This document shows, piece by piece, positions 32,162 to 40,762 of a DNA stretch of 58,949 nucleotides. The notes beneath the pieces are model-generated. The model searched no databases, was not told where the DNA came from, and was given only the letters and a program-made list of their open reading frames with translations. The stretch spans positions 1 through 58,949 of the forward strand of contig NZ_BBCD01000020.1 of NCBI RefSeq assembly GCF_001311865.1. Reading direction: 5' to 3'. Numbering within the stretch: position 1 is the first letter of the stretch; each line of letters begins with the position of its first letter. The position numbers and the translations under genes were made by a program. This DNA is from Piscibacillus salipiscarius JCM 13188 (GTDB lineage: Bacteria; Bacillota; Bacilli; Bacillales; Alkalibacillaceae).

Positions 32162-32854
32162 TTAATTTCCGTAATAATAGTAGTAGCCACCGTCTTTAAT
32201 ATCGCGATCGTTAAGTACAGCGCCCAGAATATTAGCTTCAGCTTTATTTAATAGATCTTTTGCTTTCTTAGCAGCTTCCTTTTCTGTTTGTTTACTACGT
32301 ACAACAAGTAATACTCCATCTACTAGGTTAGCTAATATTTGAGAATCTGTGACTGCTAGAACAGGTGGTGTATCAAATACAACAAGATCGTAAACGTCAT
32401 TACTTTCCTTTAATAAACTCTTCATCGCTTTTGAACCTAATAGTTCAGACGGATTCGGCGGTATAGGTCCACACGTCATAATATCAAGACTTTCTACATT
32501 TGTTTGTTGGACAACTTTCTCAAGCTGATAGTCTCCTACTAAATAGTTACTCAAGCCAAAAGTATTATTTAATCTGAACGTGTAATGAACGGTCGGTTTT
32601 CTTAAGTCTGCATCAATTAACAATACCCTCTTACCTTGTTGAGCAAACACGATTGCTAGATTGGCTGCTGTTAGACTTTTACCTTCAGATGGCCCTGTAG
32701 ATGTTAATAGAACAGACTTTAAATCCTGATCAATGTTGGCGAACTCCATATTGGTTCTAATGGTTCGGTATTGTTCAGTAATAGGCGATTTTACTTGATC
32801 TCTTGCGATTAGCGTACGTGAGTGTGGGTTTCTTAATTTAGATTTACGCGCCAA
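32162..32854 (-). CDS. ywqD: YwqD/CapB-type bacterial tyrosine kinase (BY-kinase)
   Basis: An intact protein of 230 residues. Walker A is TSTGPSEGKSLTAANLA, the A' motif is VLLIDADLRKP, and Walker B is LVVFDTPP. The C-terminus has the autophosphorylated cluster GGYYYYYGN. It phosphorylates itself and other proteins, such as UDP-sugar dehydrogenases, when activated by its membrane partner. Its start overlaps the end of the adaptor gene by 11 bases. The UDP-HexNAc dehydrogenase at 16.4 kb is a plausible target, by analogy with YwqD-YwqF; this is inference. Confidence 0.92.
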   Translation of the reverse strand: MARKSKLRNPHSRTLIARDQVKSPITEQYRTIRTNMEFANIDQDLKSVLLTSTGPSEGKSLTAANLAIVFAQQGKRVLLIDADLRKPTVHYTFRLNNTFGLSNYLVGDYQLEKVVQQTNVESLDIMTCGPIPPNPSELLGSKAMKSLLKESNDVYDLVVFDTPPVLAVTDSQILANLVDGVLLVVRSKQTEKEAAKKAKDLLNKAEANILGAVLNDRDIKDGGYYYYYGN

Positions 32855-33584
32855 TACGATCTCTCCTTCTGCTTCTTTTTCGTTTATAACTTTGATTTAT
32901 TTCTTGTTCTTGAATTGTAGAGACAACTCCCATAATCGGTAGCCCGAGTGTATCTTCAATGTCTTGTTCTGTCTTGATGGTATTATCCAGGTATTCAAGC
33001 AAGAATGCGAGTCCCACTCCTACCATGACTCCTAGTACAAGAGCAATTGCAACATTCAGTTTAAGGTTCGGACTGACGGGTGATGGGTTACTTCCGACAC
33101 TTGCTTCTGATAGAACGCTAACATTATCAACGTTCATGAGGTCAGGAAGTGTAGATTCGAAGACTTCATAAGTTGTGTTTGCAATCGTTTCAGCCCTGGT
33201 AGGATTAGAATCAGTTACCGTCACACTAACAACTTGAGAGTTATTAGCATTATTAACTGAGATTTTATTAGAAAGCTGACTAGCTGATAGATTTAAAGAT
33301 TGCTCTTCAATGACTTGGTCTAATATACGAGGACTTTTAATAATAACGTTATATGTATTAATCATTTCAACATTAGAACGAATGTCGTTCACATCATATT
33401 GAGCTTCTTGACCAGAATCTTTTTGATTCACAATAAACTGAGTGGATGCTTCATACTGTGGAGTAATAAATAATTGAGTCATAATGAGGCTAATGAGTGC
33501 GGCCCCAATCGTTATGAGGGCAATTAATTTAAGTCTTTTCTTTAATACTTGAAAAATTTCTTGAAGTGAGATCGTTTCTTCCAT
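32844..33584 (-). CDS. ywqC: YwqC/CapA-type kinase-activating Wzz-domain membrane protein
   Basis: An intact protein of 246 residues: cytoplasmic start TISLQEIFQVLKKRLK, a membrane helix at about 17-37, an outer domain, the PSPVSPNLKLN proline motif, and a second membrane helix ending in LLEYLDNTIKTEQDIE, followed by a basic tail (RKRSRRRDR). The cytoplasmic C-terminus should activate the adjacent BY-kinase. It shares the Wzz fold with the protein at 12.4 kb, so the window holds two co-polymerases. Confidence 0.9.
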   Translation of the reverse strand: MEETISLQEIFQVLKKRLKLIALITIGAALISLIMTQLFITPQYEASTQFIVNQKDSGQEAQYDVNDIRSNVEMINTYNVIIKSPRILDQVIEEQSLNLSASQLSNKISVNNANNSQVVSVTVTDSNPTRAETIANTTYEVFESTLPDLMNVDNVSVLSEASVGSNPSPVSPNLKLNVAIALVLGVMVGVGLAFLLEYLDNTIKTEQDIEDTLGLPIMGVVSTIQEQEINQSYKRKRSRRRDRIGA

Positions 33585-33620
33585 ATGATATCCTCCAAAT
33601 TTTTTGATAGTTACTTACAA

Positions 33621-33629
33621 ATTATAACA
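33621..33629 (-). promoter_or_regulatory. Extended -10 promoter of the kinase module
   Basis: On the minus strand TG-T-TATAAT lies about 37 bases before the ywqC-like start, whose ribosome site is TTGGAGG. No clear -35 is present. Confidence 0.5.
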
Positions 33630-33702
33630 TGGAACCACTGGGGGTATGTAGATACGTTACCCATTTTTAAACTGTTTGTAACATGCTTTTTATTGATAAT
33701 AG

Positions 33703-33724
33703 GGGGCACAAAATTATGTGCCCC
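33703..33724 (-). terminator. Stem-loop after the sigma factor gene
   Basis: GGGGCACA (33703-33710) pairs perfectly with TGTGCCCC (33717-33724) around six bases, five bases after the sigma-factor stop codon. On the minus strand it is followed by an AT-rich tail, not a clean T run, so termination is likely but not certain. Confidence 0.55.
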
Positions 33725-33729
33725 TTACA

Positions 33730-34230
33730 TTATGAACAGTAATCTTCTTTTAATAGTTTTCTCAATTTCCGTTTAACTTCCTTCCCCCAACCTTTGACAG
33801 CATCGATTGTTGCTTGCTCTTGTGCGGCAATCACTCTAACCGGCTGCCCTTCTAGTATTCTTTTATTAAAGTAAATCCATTGTTTTGATGTTAACACTTG
33901 TTTAATCTGAAGTAAGATATATGGGTCTAACGTGTCCTGAAAAGGAACATCATTGTGACTAAGGTGAAAGTCCTGAGAAGCGAAACAGTGATCTGAGTAG
34001 CGTTTTTCTTTTCTAATGAGATCAATTAGACGACTCTTTACGACAATATAAGCTATTCTTGTAAATGAGTCTCGTCCATAGTATTTTTGATATGCTTCGT
34101 AAAATGCAACCAATCCTTCCTGATAGAAATCTCCATGATCATCCCTCACACCTAATTTATAGATTAGGTGATAAATTACCCCTTTGTGTTGTTCTAGAAT
34201 TTGATTGAATTCTATTTCCTTAGTTACCAT
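33730..34230 (-). CDS. Small sigma-70 family RNA polymerase sigma factor
   Basis: An intact protein of 166 residues. Region 2 is visible as DFYQEGLVAFYEAYQKYY with SFTRIAYIVVKSRLIDLIRK, the core- and -10-binding helices. Region 4 is a helix-turn-helix near LEGQPVRVIAAQEQATIDAV followed by a basic end (KRKLRKLLKED). No anti-sigma factor is adjacent. It stands alone between the kinase module and the carboxylate transporter, and its targets are unknown. Assignment to a named class (ECF, SigH-like) cannot be made by eye. Confidence 0.8.
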   Translation of the reverse strand: MVTKEIEFNQILEQHKGVIYHLIYKLGVRDDHGDFYQEGLVAFYEAYQKYYGRDSFTRIAYIVVKSRLIDLIRKEKRYSDHCFASQDFHLSHNDVPFQDTLDPYILLQIKQVLTSKQWIYFNKRILEGQPVRVIAAQEQATIDAVKGWGKEVKRKLRKLLKEDYCS

Positions 34231-34377
34231 TTTCCTACCCCGTATAATATGGTAGGCATGCCTCCGGAACTGAATGAATATTCACAATAAAATTATAATT
34301 AAATGGTCCTAATTTGTCACCTATTTTATTGAAAAAATTTGTATTTATTTAGGTGAAAAATTTTATTAATTTTATAG

Positions 34378-34409
34378 ACAAAAACAGACCTCACAATTAA
34401 GGTCTGTTT
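34378..34409 (-). terminator. Terminator of the tctCBA operon
   Basis: A 10-bp perfect stem (34382-34391 with 34400-34409) lies on the minus strand ahead of TTTTTG. The frameshift-corrected stop of tctA falls inside its loop. Confidence 0.75.
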
Positions 34410-35913
34410 AACTTTGCTTTTGTCCGGCTCGACTGCCAAATCGTAAAGAGGATCGAGAGGACCGTTAAAACTAAAACGTCAGTGATATGGGTCTTGATAC
34501 AAATAGCGTCCAATCTGGGTTGGTCATAAAAGCTCTTCTTAAGTTAACCTCCGCAATCGGCCCTAAGATGACGCCGATAATGGCTGGGGCGAGGGCGAAT
34601 TTGTATTTTGTAAATAAGTAACCGATGATGCCCATCGCAAGTAGAATGTATAAGTCTGTGACTCGGTTGTTTAAAACGAACGTCCCGACAACACATAACA
34701 TTAAGATAATTGGAACGAGAAGATGCGTTGGGACCTGCGTGACTTTGACAAAATACCGCATGCCCGCGAATTGAGTAATCAACATACCAAATGAGGCGAT
34801 AAAGAAGGCAACGAATATACCCCCAACAATGCCTGGTTCTTCAACGATGAGAAGCGGGCCAGGGGTGATGCCATGCACCATTAAGGCTGATAATAAGACG
34901 GCGGTGACCGCTGAGCCTGGAATGCCTAAGGCAACGGTTGGGATGAGGTCGCCACCAACCGTTGAGTTATTCCCGGCTTCTGATGCGACAACGCCTTCCT
35001 CGCAGCCCGTACCGAATTTTTTAGGATCCTTGGACCATTTCTTCGCCTGATCATATGCAACGATATTGGCAATACTGCCCCCAGCTCCAGGGATGGCTCC
35101 GATAATGGACCCGATAAAAGAGGAGCCAATGAGTGTGCCGGGTTTCTTTAGTACGGTTTTAAGTGTTTTAATCGGGCGGAGGACGAACGCGACTTCAGCT
35201 GCATTTTCCTTCTGTTTTTCTTTTAGGTCTTTCTCCATCTGAGGTTTTTCGAGCGACTCCATTAAGCGTGAGATTGCGAACATGCCGATTAAGACGACTA
35301 AAAACGGGATGCCTGCTCTTAGGACGCTTAAATCAAAGGTAAATCTTGCAAAGCCCATAATCGGATCAGCGCCAATTGTTGAAATGAGGATCCCGAATAG
35401 GCCGGCAATGAGTCCTTTAATCATCGATTCCCCTGTCACGCTCGCAATGATGGTTAAGGCTAAACAGATTAGGGCGAACATTTCCCATGGTCCGAATTTT
35501 AACGCAAATTGCGAAACCTGCGGGGCAATCGTGACTAAAATAAGTAAGCTAATGATGGAGCTTAGGAATGAGGCCCAAATTCCAATCGAAAGGGCCTTAC
35601 CTGGGTGACCATTTTTCGCCATTGGGTAGGCATCAAAGGTGGTCGCGACAGATGATGGTGTGCCTGGAATACCGAGTAGGGCTGCACTAATCAGACCACC
35701 TGACATCCCGCCAACGAAGACCCCAATCATCGCCGCAATTCCCGTGACTGGCTCCATGCCGAATGTTAAGGGTAGCGTAAGGACGATCGCCATAGCTACG
35801 GTAAACCCTGGGATGAGTCCAGCGATGACGCCAACGACGACTCCGATAAATATAACGAGTAATATTTTTATGTTTAAAATTTCTCCGAAACCGAGATATA
35901 GTAAATCAAACAT
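34397..35913 (-). CDS. tctA: TctA: large membrane subunit of a tripartite tricarboxylate transporter (one frameshift)
   Basis: About 505 residues with some 12 membrane segments. Family marks are VGVIAGLIPGFTVAMAIVL, LLGIPGTPSSVATTFDAYP, IGAIPGAGGSIANIVAYDQA and GIPGSAVTAVLLSALMVHG. It couples cation influx to uptake of a carboxylate delivered by TctC. As written it stops at 34471. One base change near 34490 lets it continue VLVLTVLSILFTIWQSSRTK, the normal helical end, to 34397. Ribosome site GAGGAGGG precedes ATG 35913. Confidence 0.9.
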
Positions 35914-35928
35914 CGCATGTCCCTCCTC

Positions 35929-36394
35929 TTAGAAGAATAGTCCTGTTGGGAATCTGACTTGTAGTACGTTTTGGAAAATACATATAGGCCAATCGTTAAC
36001 ACAAAGGCAATGCTTGTGATGGTGATAATGTCCTTTTTCGTTCTAGGACCGACAATGAGTGCCGTTACGATCATAAAGATGATAGATGAAATGATAAAGC
36101 CGATGATTTGAATGAACAGGATATATAATAGAAGTAATCCTAACGTGATGAACACGAGTTTGTGTTCGCGGATGATATCTTTGATCGATGATTGGCTGCC
36201 TTCTTTGTTTTTCATTAGCTGGATTGTTTTTGTATGGACAGGATTAACGCAAGTGAACCAAGTAAGATGGCCACAAATTGCGGGAATGAACCTGGATCTA
36301 ATTGGGATTCATTCATTGACGGCAAATCATCTGAGTTTATGTAAATTAATATGGATAATAGCACGAGTAGTAGTGCTAAGATTAACTCTCCCAA
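35929..36394 (-). CDS. tctB: TctB: small membrane subunit of the tripartite tricarboxylate transporter (two frameshifts)
   Basis: About 155 residues and four membrane helices, broken into two parts. The N-terminal half has LDPGSFPQFVAILLGSLALI. After an A-run indel near 36228 the second half reads LGLLLLYILFIQIIGFIISS. Correcting a further T/C run near 35965 gives the family-like end VLQVRFPTGLFF and a stop at 35929. TTG 36394 is chosen because AGGAGG lies seven bases upstream. It lies between tctC and tctA, the standard operon order. Confidence 0.75.
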
Positions 36395-36414
36395 GATGGT
36401 TCCTCCTAACAAAA

Positions 36415-36442
36415 CATAGAGGGAACGCGAATCCCCTCTATG
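36415..36442 (-). terminator. Intercistronic hairpin between tctC and tctB
   Basis: CATAGAGGG (36415-36423) pairs perfectly with CCCTCTATG (36434-36442). On the minus strand it is followed by TTTTGTT and then the tctB ribosome site. It probably terminates part of the transcription or protects the tctC messenger, so that the binding protein is made in excess over the membrane subunits. Confidence 0.65.
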
Positions 36443-36445
36443 GAT

Positions 36446-37411
36446 TTATTCTTCAGATAGATTTGAGATGATGTCACTAATGACTTTGTCTTGTTTGTCT
36501 AGGTATTCTTTGTATTCCTCAGTGCCCATGAAGTTCACGCTAGCACCGACGTTTTCGACAGCTTTAATGTAGTCTTCATCTTTTGATGTTTCCTCTAATG
36601 CTTTCTCCAGTTTTTCAACGATTTCAGGCGGGGTGTCTTTTGGTGCGACATAACCACGGTTAATCCCCATCGTTAAGTCATAGCCCTTTTCAACAAAGGT
36701 TGGTAGGTCTGGTGCTTTATCGATACGTTCTTTTGTTCCAACCGCAATGAAGTTCATTTTGCCTGCTTCAACAAAGTCACTGCCTGATGGATAATCCACA
36801 ATGGCTGCATCAATGTGGCCACCTGCTAAGGCTTGAATGGCTTCTGAAATACCTTCATATCCGACGAGGTTGTAGTTAATATCCAGCTCGTTACCGATTT
36901 GTTCGACCCAAACACGCGGGATTCCGGCAACCGTTCCTCCGAATTGGATTTCGTTTTCTTGACCGTACTTGACGAACTCTTCTAATGTTTCAACGCCTAA
37001 GTCACTTGAGACAGCTAAGATTTGATCAGATGATGACATTGATGCGATTGGCTTGAAGCTGTCGTAGTTAATGTCGGTGACATCTGAATGATGGGACACG
37101 AGCAGACCTTCATGAATTTGGCCGATGTTATAGCCGTTTGCTTCTTTGTTCGTGAGCTCTTCTAATCCAACCGTTCCACCGACACCTGGCACGTTAACGG
37201 GAACAATGTCTGTTCCGATGTGTTCTGACGCATGTTCGGCAACTAACCGACCTTCAATGTCACTTCCTCCACCTGGTGACCACGGAATCGTCATTTCAAT
37301 TTCTTGGGATGGATAATCCTCGACTGACTCTTCTCCACTTGAGCAGGCTACTAATGAAACTGCCGCAACGGGGAGGAGGGCTGATGCTAAAAGACGCTTT
37401 ACTTTGTTCAT
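36446..37411 (-). CDS. tctC: TctC/Bug-type substrate-binding lipoprotein
   Basis: An intact protein of 321 residues. The signal peptide ends in the lipobox VSLVAC at about residue 23, so it is anchored to the outer face of the membrane. The Bug fold is marked by IEMTIPWSPGGGSDIEGRL, VNVPGVGGTVGLEEL, and ALAGGHIDAAIVDYPSGSDF. It captures an organic acid and hands it to TctA/TctB. The natural ligand (citrate, glutamate, other carboxylates) cannot be read from sequence; the divergent gamma-glutamyltransferase hints at glutamate-related compounds, as inference only. Confidence 0.9.
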   Translation of the reverse strand: MNKVKRLLASALLPVAAVSLVACSSGEESVEDYPSQEIEMTIPWSPGGGSDIEGRLVAEHASEHIGTDIVPVNVPGVGGTVGLEELTNKEANGYNIGQIHEGLLVSHHSDVTDINYDSFKPIASMSSSDQILAVSSDLGVETLEEFVKYGQENEIQFGGTVAGIPRVWVEQIGNELDINYNLVGYEGISEAIQALAGGHIDAAIVDYPSGSDFVEAGKMNFIAVGTKERIDKAPDLPTFVEKGYDLTMGINRGYVAPKDTPPEIVEKLEKALEETSKDEDYIKAVENVGASVNFMGTEEYKEYLDKQDKVISDIISNLSEE

Positions 37412-37448
37412 ATTGACCTCTCCTTTGTCTCTTTTATGTACTAAATGT

Positions 37449-37503
37449 TTTCAAACAATTTTGATGTTTCAAACATTATAATTCAAACATTTTTGTCAGT
37501 CAA
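37449..37503 (-). promoter_or_regulatory. tctCBA promoter with overlapping repeat operator
   Basis: On the minus strand TTGACT (37503-37498) and TATAAT (37480-37475) are 17 bases apart, a strong sigma-A promoter. Three copies of TTCAAACA (plus-strand positions 37450, 37468 and 37482) surround and overlap the -10. The middle copy is half of a perfect 13-base palindrome, ATGTTTCAAACAT. This is the layout of a repressor operator; the regulator is not encoded next door. Confidence 0.7.
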
Positions 37504-37571
37504 CAGGGTTATTTAGTTTCTTTAAGAAAATATTTTTTCATTTTTTATAACATTTTTGTTAGTTATTGGCA

Positions 37572-37585
37572 TGTAAGCGTTAACA
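37572..37585 (+). promoter_or_regulatory. CcpA cre box between tctC and ggt
   Basis: TGTAAGCGTTAACA matches the cre consensus TGWAARCGYTWNCW at every position. It lies 69 bases upstream of the tctC -35 and about 190 bases before ggt, so carbon catabolite control of either divergent unit is predicted. The rest of the 370-bp gap is AT-rich, with a possible TATAAT for ggt at 37674. Confidence 0.7.
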
Positions 37586-37778
37586 AAAGTGAGGGTAGGG
37601 TGGTTGATAGGGCGAGGATGTAAGCGATTTTTCATAAGGTTAGTGTGTAAGTCATATGTTTTACAAAATGTTATATAATTTATAGTGAGTTTATTTTTTT
37701 GTAAATAATCTGATGATTTTTATTACTTTATGTGATAGGATGTTGTAAAATTACCAAACAAACGAAGGGGAGATTAGG

Positions 37779-39395
37779 ATGGTAGAATTTGATCCAATGT
37801 ATTACCCGTACGCATCGAGGCGAAATGCCGTTTACGGAAATAACGGAATGGTTGCGACCTCTCAGCCGTTAGCAGCTGAAGCGGGACTTGAGGTTTTGAA
37901 AAAGGGAGGAAACGCAATTGACGCGGCGATCGCAACGGCTGCTGCTTTAACCGTGGTTGAGCCGACGTCGAATGGAATCGGTTCTGATTCATTCGCGCTC
38001 GTCTGGGTCGATGGCAAAATTCATGGACTTAATGCGAGTGGCTATGCACCAAGTGGAATTTCGATTGAAAAATTAAAGGAGCTTGGTTATGACGAAATCC
38101 CAACATTCGGTAAGGTTCCGGTGACGGTTCCTGGAACACCTAAAGGCTGGGCGGAGTTGTCAGAGCGCTTTGGGAAGTTACCTTTTGAAGAGCTGTTTGT
38201 GCCAGCAATTCGCTATGCGGAGGAAGGCTATCCGCTGTCGCCGACGTTAGGCTTTCACTGGAAGAGTGCTTATAAGAAGTTCAAAGAGATTTTTAAAGAT
38301 GATGCCATTTATGATGAATGGTTTAACGTGTTTGCGCCGAATGGTCGGGCACCTGAAACCGGTGAGCTGTGGAAATCTCCAGGGCACGCACGAACATTAC
38401 GCGAGATAGCGAAAACCAAAGCCGAGTCGTTTTATAGTGGAGAGCTCGCAGATGAGATCGATGCTTATTTTACTAAACATGAAGGTTTTTTAACGAAGGA
38501 AGATTTGTCTAGTTATGAAGCCAAGTGGGTGGACCCGATTAAGGTGAATTACCGCGGCTATGATGTGTGGGAGATCCCGCCGAATGGTCAGGGGATCATC
38601 GCATTAATGGCTCTTAATATTCTAAAAGGCTATGAGTTTAACGAAAAAGATAGCGTGGATACATACCACAAACAGATTGAAGCGATGAAGCTGTCGTTCA
38701 CCGATGGGCTTGAGTATATCACCCAGCAAGAGCACATGGACGTGAGCGTAGAGGAGCTGTTGTCAGATCAGTATGCGGATGCGCGCCGTAAGTTAATCGG
38801 TGACGAAGCACTTGAACCGACTCCAGGTGAACCTCAGCGTGGCGGAACGGTTTATTTATCGGCAGCTGACGGCGAGGGTAATATGATTTCTTATATTCAG
38901 AGCAATTATATGGGATTCGGCTCAGGCGTGGTCGTGCCAGGAACAGGCATTGCGATGCAAAACCGCGGGCATACGTTCTCGCTAGATTCGGAGCATGTGA
39001 ACTCTCTTGAGCCAGGCAAGCAGACGTACCACACGATTATTCCAGGATTTTTATCGAAAGGAAGCGAAGCGGTTGGTCCATTTGGCGTGATGGGCGGATT
39101 CATGCAACCACAAGGCCATGCGCAGGTCGTCATGAACATGGTTGATTTTGATTTGAACCCTCAGGCGGCCCTTGATGCTCCGCGCTGGCAGTGGATGAAG
39201 GATAAGGTCGTGAAAGTCGACCCGCTATTTCCTGAACATCTCGCCCAAGCATTACAGCGCCGCGGACACAAGGTTGAACGCAGCCTGTACCATCATGAGT
39301 TTGGGCGTGGGCAAATCATTGTGCGCGATCCCGAGACTGGTGTGCTATGCGGCGGAACCGAACCGAGAACCGACGGCCACGTGGCGGTTTGGTAG
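37779..39395 (+). CDS. ggt: Gamma-glutamyltransferase family protein (cytoplasmic YwrD-like)
   Basis: An intact protein of 538 residues of the Ntn-hydrolase GGT family. The catalytic Thr that becomes the new N-terminus after self-cleavage is in QRGGTVYLSAADGEGNM. Other marks are GGNAIDAAIATAAALTVVEP, NGIGSDSFALVW and PFGVMGGFMQPQGHAQVV. There is no signal peptide, unlike secreted Ggt, so it likely acts inside the cell on imported gamma-glutamyl compounds such as glutathione or poly-gamma-glutamate pieces. It diverges from tctCBA and lies near a peptide transporter. Ribosome site GAAGGGGAG. Confidence 0.9.
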   Translation: MVEFDPMYYPYASRRNAVYGNNGMVATSQPLAAEAGLEVLKKGGNAIDAAIATAAALTVVEPTSNGIGSDSFALVWVDGKIHGLNASGYAPSGISIEKLKELGYDEIPTFGKVPVTVPGTPKGWAELSERFGKLPFEELFVPAIRYAEEGYPLSPTLGFHWKSAYKKFKEIFKDDAIYDEWFNVFAPNGRAPETGELWKSPGHARTLREIAKTKAESFYSGELADEIDAYFTKHEGFLTKEDLSSYEAKWVDPIKVNYRGYDVWEIPPNGQGIIALMALNILKGYEFNEKDSVDTYHKQIEAMKLSFTDGLEYITQQEHMDVSVEELLSDQYADARRKLIGDEALEPTPGEPQRGGTVYLSAADGEGNMISYIQSNYMGFGSGVVVPGTGIAMQNRGHTFSLDSEHVNSLEPGKQTYHTIIPGFLSKGSEAVGPFGVMGGFMQPQGHAQVVMNMVDFDLNPQAALDAPRWQWMKDKVVKVDPLFPEHLAQALQRRGHKVERSLYHHEFGRGQIIVRDPETGVLCGGTEPRTDGHVAVW

Positions 39396-39405
39396 ATTGA
39401 AGTGC

Positions 39406-39592
39406 AAAGTCCCATAAGCAGGGGTGAATGTCTCATAAATGAGCTCTAATGTCCCAAAAACAGCCTTCAATGTCTCATAAATGAGCTCTAATGTCCCAAA
39501 AACAGCCTTCAATGTCTCATATACGAAGAAAGATGTACTAATTCGACAAAATTCGTGTCTCATAAATTTGAATTAATGTCCCAAAAAAGGGC
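39406..39592 (+). repeat. 21/42-nt periodic intergenic array (family 1)
   Basis: Half-units of 21 nt begin at 39406, 39427, 39448, 39469, 39490 and 39511. They alternate the cores AATGTCTCAT and AATGTCCCAA, each followed by 11 variable bases. Two complete 42-nt units are identical. After a degenerate stretch the cores return at 39555 and 39575, one base out of register. The array fills the space between the ggt stop and its terminator. Confidence 0.85.
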
Positions 39593-39618
39593 GTCCCGGT
39601 ATTTAGGGACACCCTTTT
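39587..39618 (+). terminator. Terminator between ggt and the Lrp gene
   Basis: AAGGGCGTCCC pairs with GGGACACCCTT (one mismatch) and is followed by TTTTCC. On the minus strand the A run before the stem gives a T run, so it can serve both convergent genes. Confidence 0.8.
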
Positions 39619-39627
39619 CCTTAACAA

Positions 39628-40077
39628 CTATAGTTTTAAGCCCGTCCGGCTTTTGAAGCGGCGAAGCAGGATGTGACTTTCGACTCGCGTAATGCCATCG
39701 AGTGCATACAGCTCTTCGTTGATGAATTTTTCAAGTTCATTGAAGTCTTCAACGAGCACGTGGGTATGTAAGGTGCTGGGACCTGTCATTTGATAACAGC
39801 TTGCGACCTTTGGATTCTCAGCAAGCCTTTCAGCGACATAAACGAGATGGGTCGGGTCGCAGTCAACGTTGAAAAACGCGGATACGCCTTTTCCGACTTT
39901 CTCGGAGTTAATGACGACGCTGAACTTTTCGATGATGCCGGCTTCTTGCATTTGGTTAATGCGATCGCGGACAGCAACTCTTGATAAATCGAGTTCTTTA
40001 GCTAAATCGACGTAAGACATTCGGCCTTCGTCGCTTAAGATATTGAGAATTTTAATATCTGTGTCTGTTAATTTCAT
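39628..40077 (-). CDS. Lrp/AsnC family transcriptional regulator
   Basis: An intact protein of 149 residues. The N-terminal winged helix-turn-helix is KLTDTDIKILNILSDEGRMS with DLAKELDLSRVAVRDRI. The C-terminal RAM effector domain includes MTGPSTLHTHVLVED and ends GITRVESHILLRR. It is divergent from the chromate transporter pair, a pairing often seen, so control of those genes is likely. An amino acid effector is usual for the family. Confidence 0.9.
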   Translation of the reverse strand: MKLTDTDIKILNILSDEGRMSYVDLAKELDLSRVAVRDRINQMQEAGIIEKFSVVINSEKVGKGVSAFFNVDCDPTHLVYVAERLAENPKVASCYQMTGPSTLHTHVLVEDFNELEKFINEELYALDGITRVESHILLRRFKSRTGLKL

Positions 40078-40199
40078 GCGTTCTCACCACTTTTAATAGA
40101 TTAATATATTTCACATTATACGAGAAAAGTGCAGATGTGTCACACCTGTATTTTGAAAAAATTTGAAAGTTATTACAACATGAAAGCGAGGTGTTCCAC

Positions 40200-40749
40200 G
40201 TGGATTGGACGTTACAGAAGAAAATCTTCGTCAGTTTTTAGATCAAGCATGCTTGGATTCGGTGGTGGTCCGTCAACGATTCCGCTTGTACATAAAGAAG
40301 TGGTGGAGACGTATGAGTGGATGAATGATGAAGAGTTTGGCGATGTGCTTGCGATTGGTAACACACTCCCAGGACCGATCATGACGAAAATGGCTGGTTA
40401 CATCGGCTATCAGGTCGGCGGGCGAATTGGCATGATAAATGCGCTGGCTGCTGCGGTTCTGCCGACAGTACTAATCATGATTACGCTGATCGGGGTGCTC
40501 ATTGCCTACCGTGATACGCCGGTTGTCCAGGGGATGACACAAGCGATTGCGCCGGTTGTTGGGGTGATGCTGTTTGTGCTAGCGTATTCGTTTGTCAAAA
40601 AGTCGAAGGAAGCGCTTGGATGGACGATTGCGATTATCTTAAGTGTCGTAAGCTTAATTGCCTACGTTTGGCTCAATGTTCACCCGGCGATTTTAATTGG
40701 AGCGCTGATGATTTACGCACTGGTGAGCAAGCCAAAACCAACATCATGA
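40200..40749 (+). CDS. chrA: Chromate transporter ChrA, first half-size subunit (one frameshift)
   Basis: About 183 residues with six membrane segments. Family marks are SSMLGFGGGPSTIPLVHKEV and IGNTLPGPIMTKMAGYIGY. GTG 40200 (reading DWTLQKKIFVS) follows GAGGTG; one missing T in the run near 40235 joins it to the rest. Half-size ChrA proteins work as pairs with opposite topology, here with the next gene. They export or import chromate or related oxyanions; in soil and marine bacilli the true substrate may differ. Confidence 0.88.
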
Positions 40750-40762
40750 GAGGAGGAACCTT

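Noticed and set aside
33585..33776. Plus-strand reading of 63 codons between ywqC and the sigma factor
   Set aside because: It overlaps the ywqC promoter, a stem-loop and the sigma factor end, and has no good ribosome site.
35282..35932. Plus-strand readings opposite tctA
   Set aside because: They are antisense shadows of a well-supported membrane protein gene and have no family features.
36215..36230. Two separate genes or programmed frameshifting in tctB
   Set aside because: The ATG-stop overlap looks like coupling, but the two parts make one normal-length TctB when one A is added to a run near 36228.
39345..39563. Minus-strand reading with a 14-residue repeat
   Set aside because: It is the translation of the 42-nt intergenic array and the antisense end of ggt, with no ribosome site.
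39406..39592. Possible CRISPR array from repeated 21-nt and 42-nt units
   Set aside because: Both half-units are degenerate, there are no constant repeats with unique spacers of usual size, and no cas gene is near. The same holds for the arrays at 46865 and 58674.
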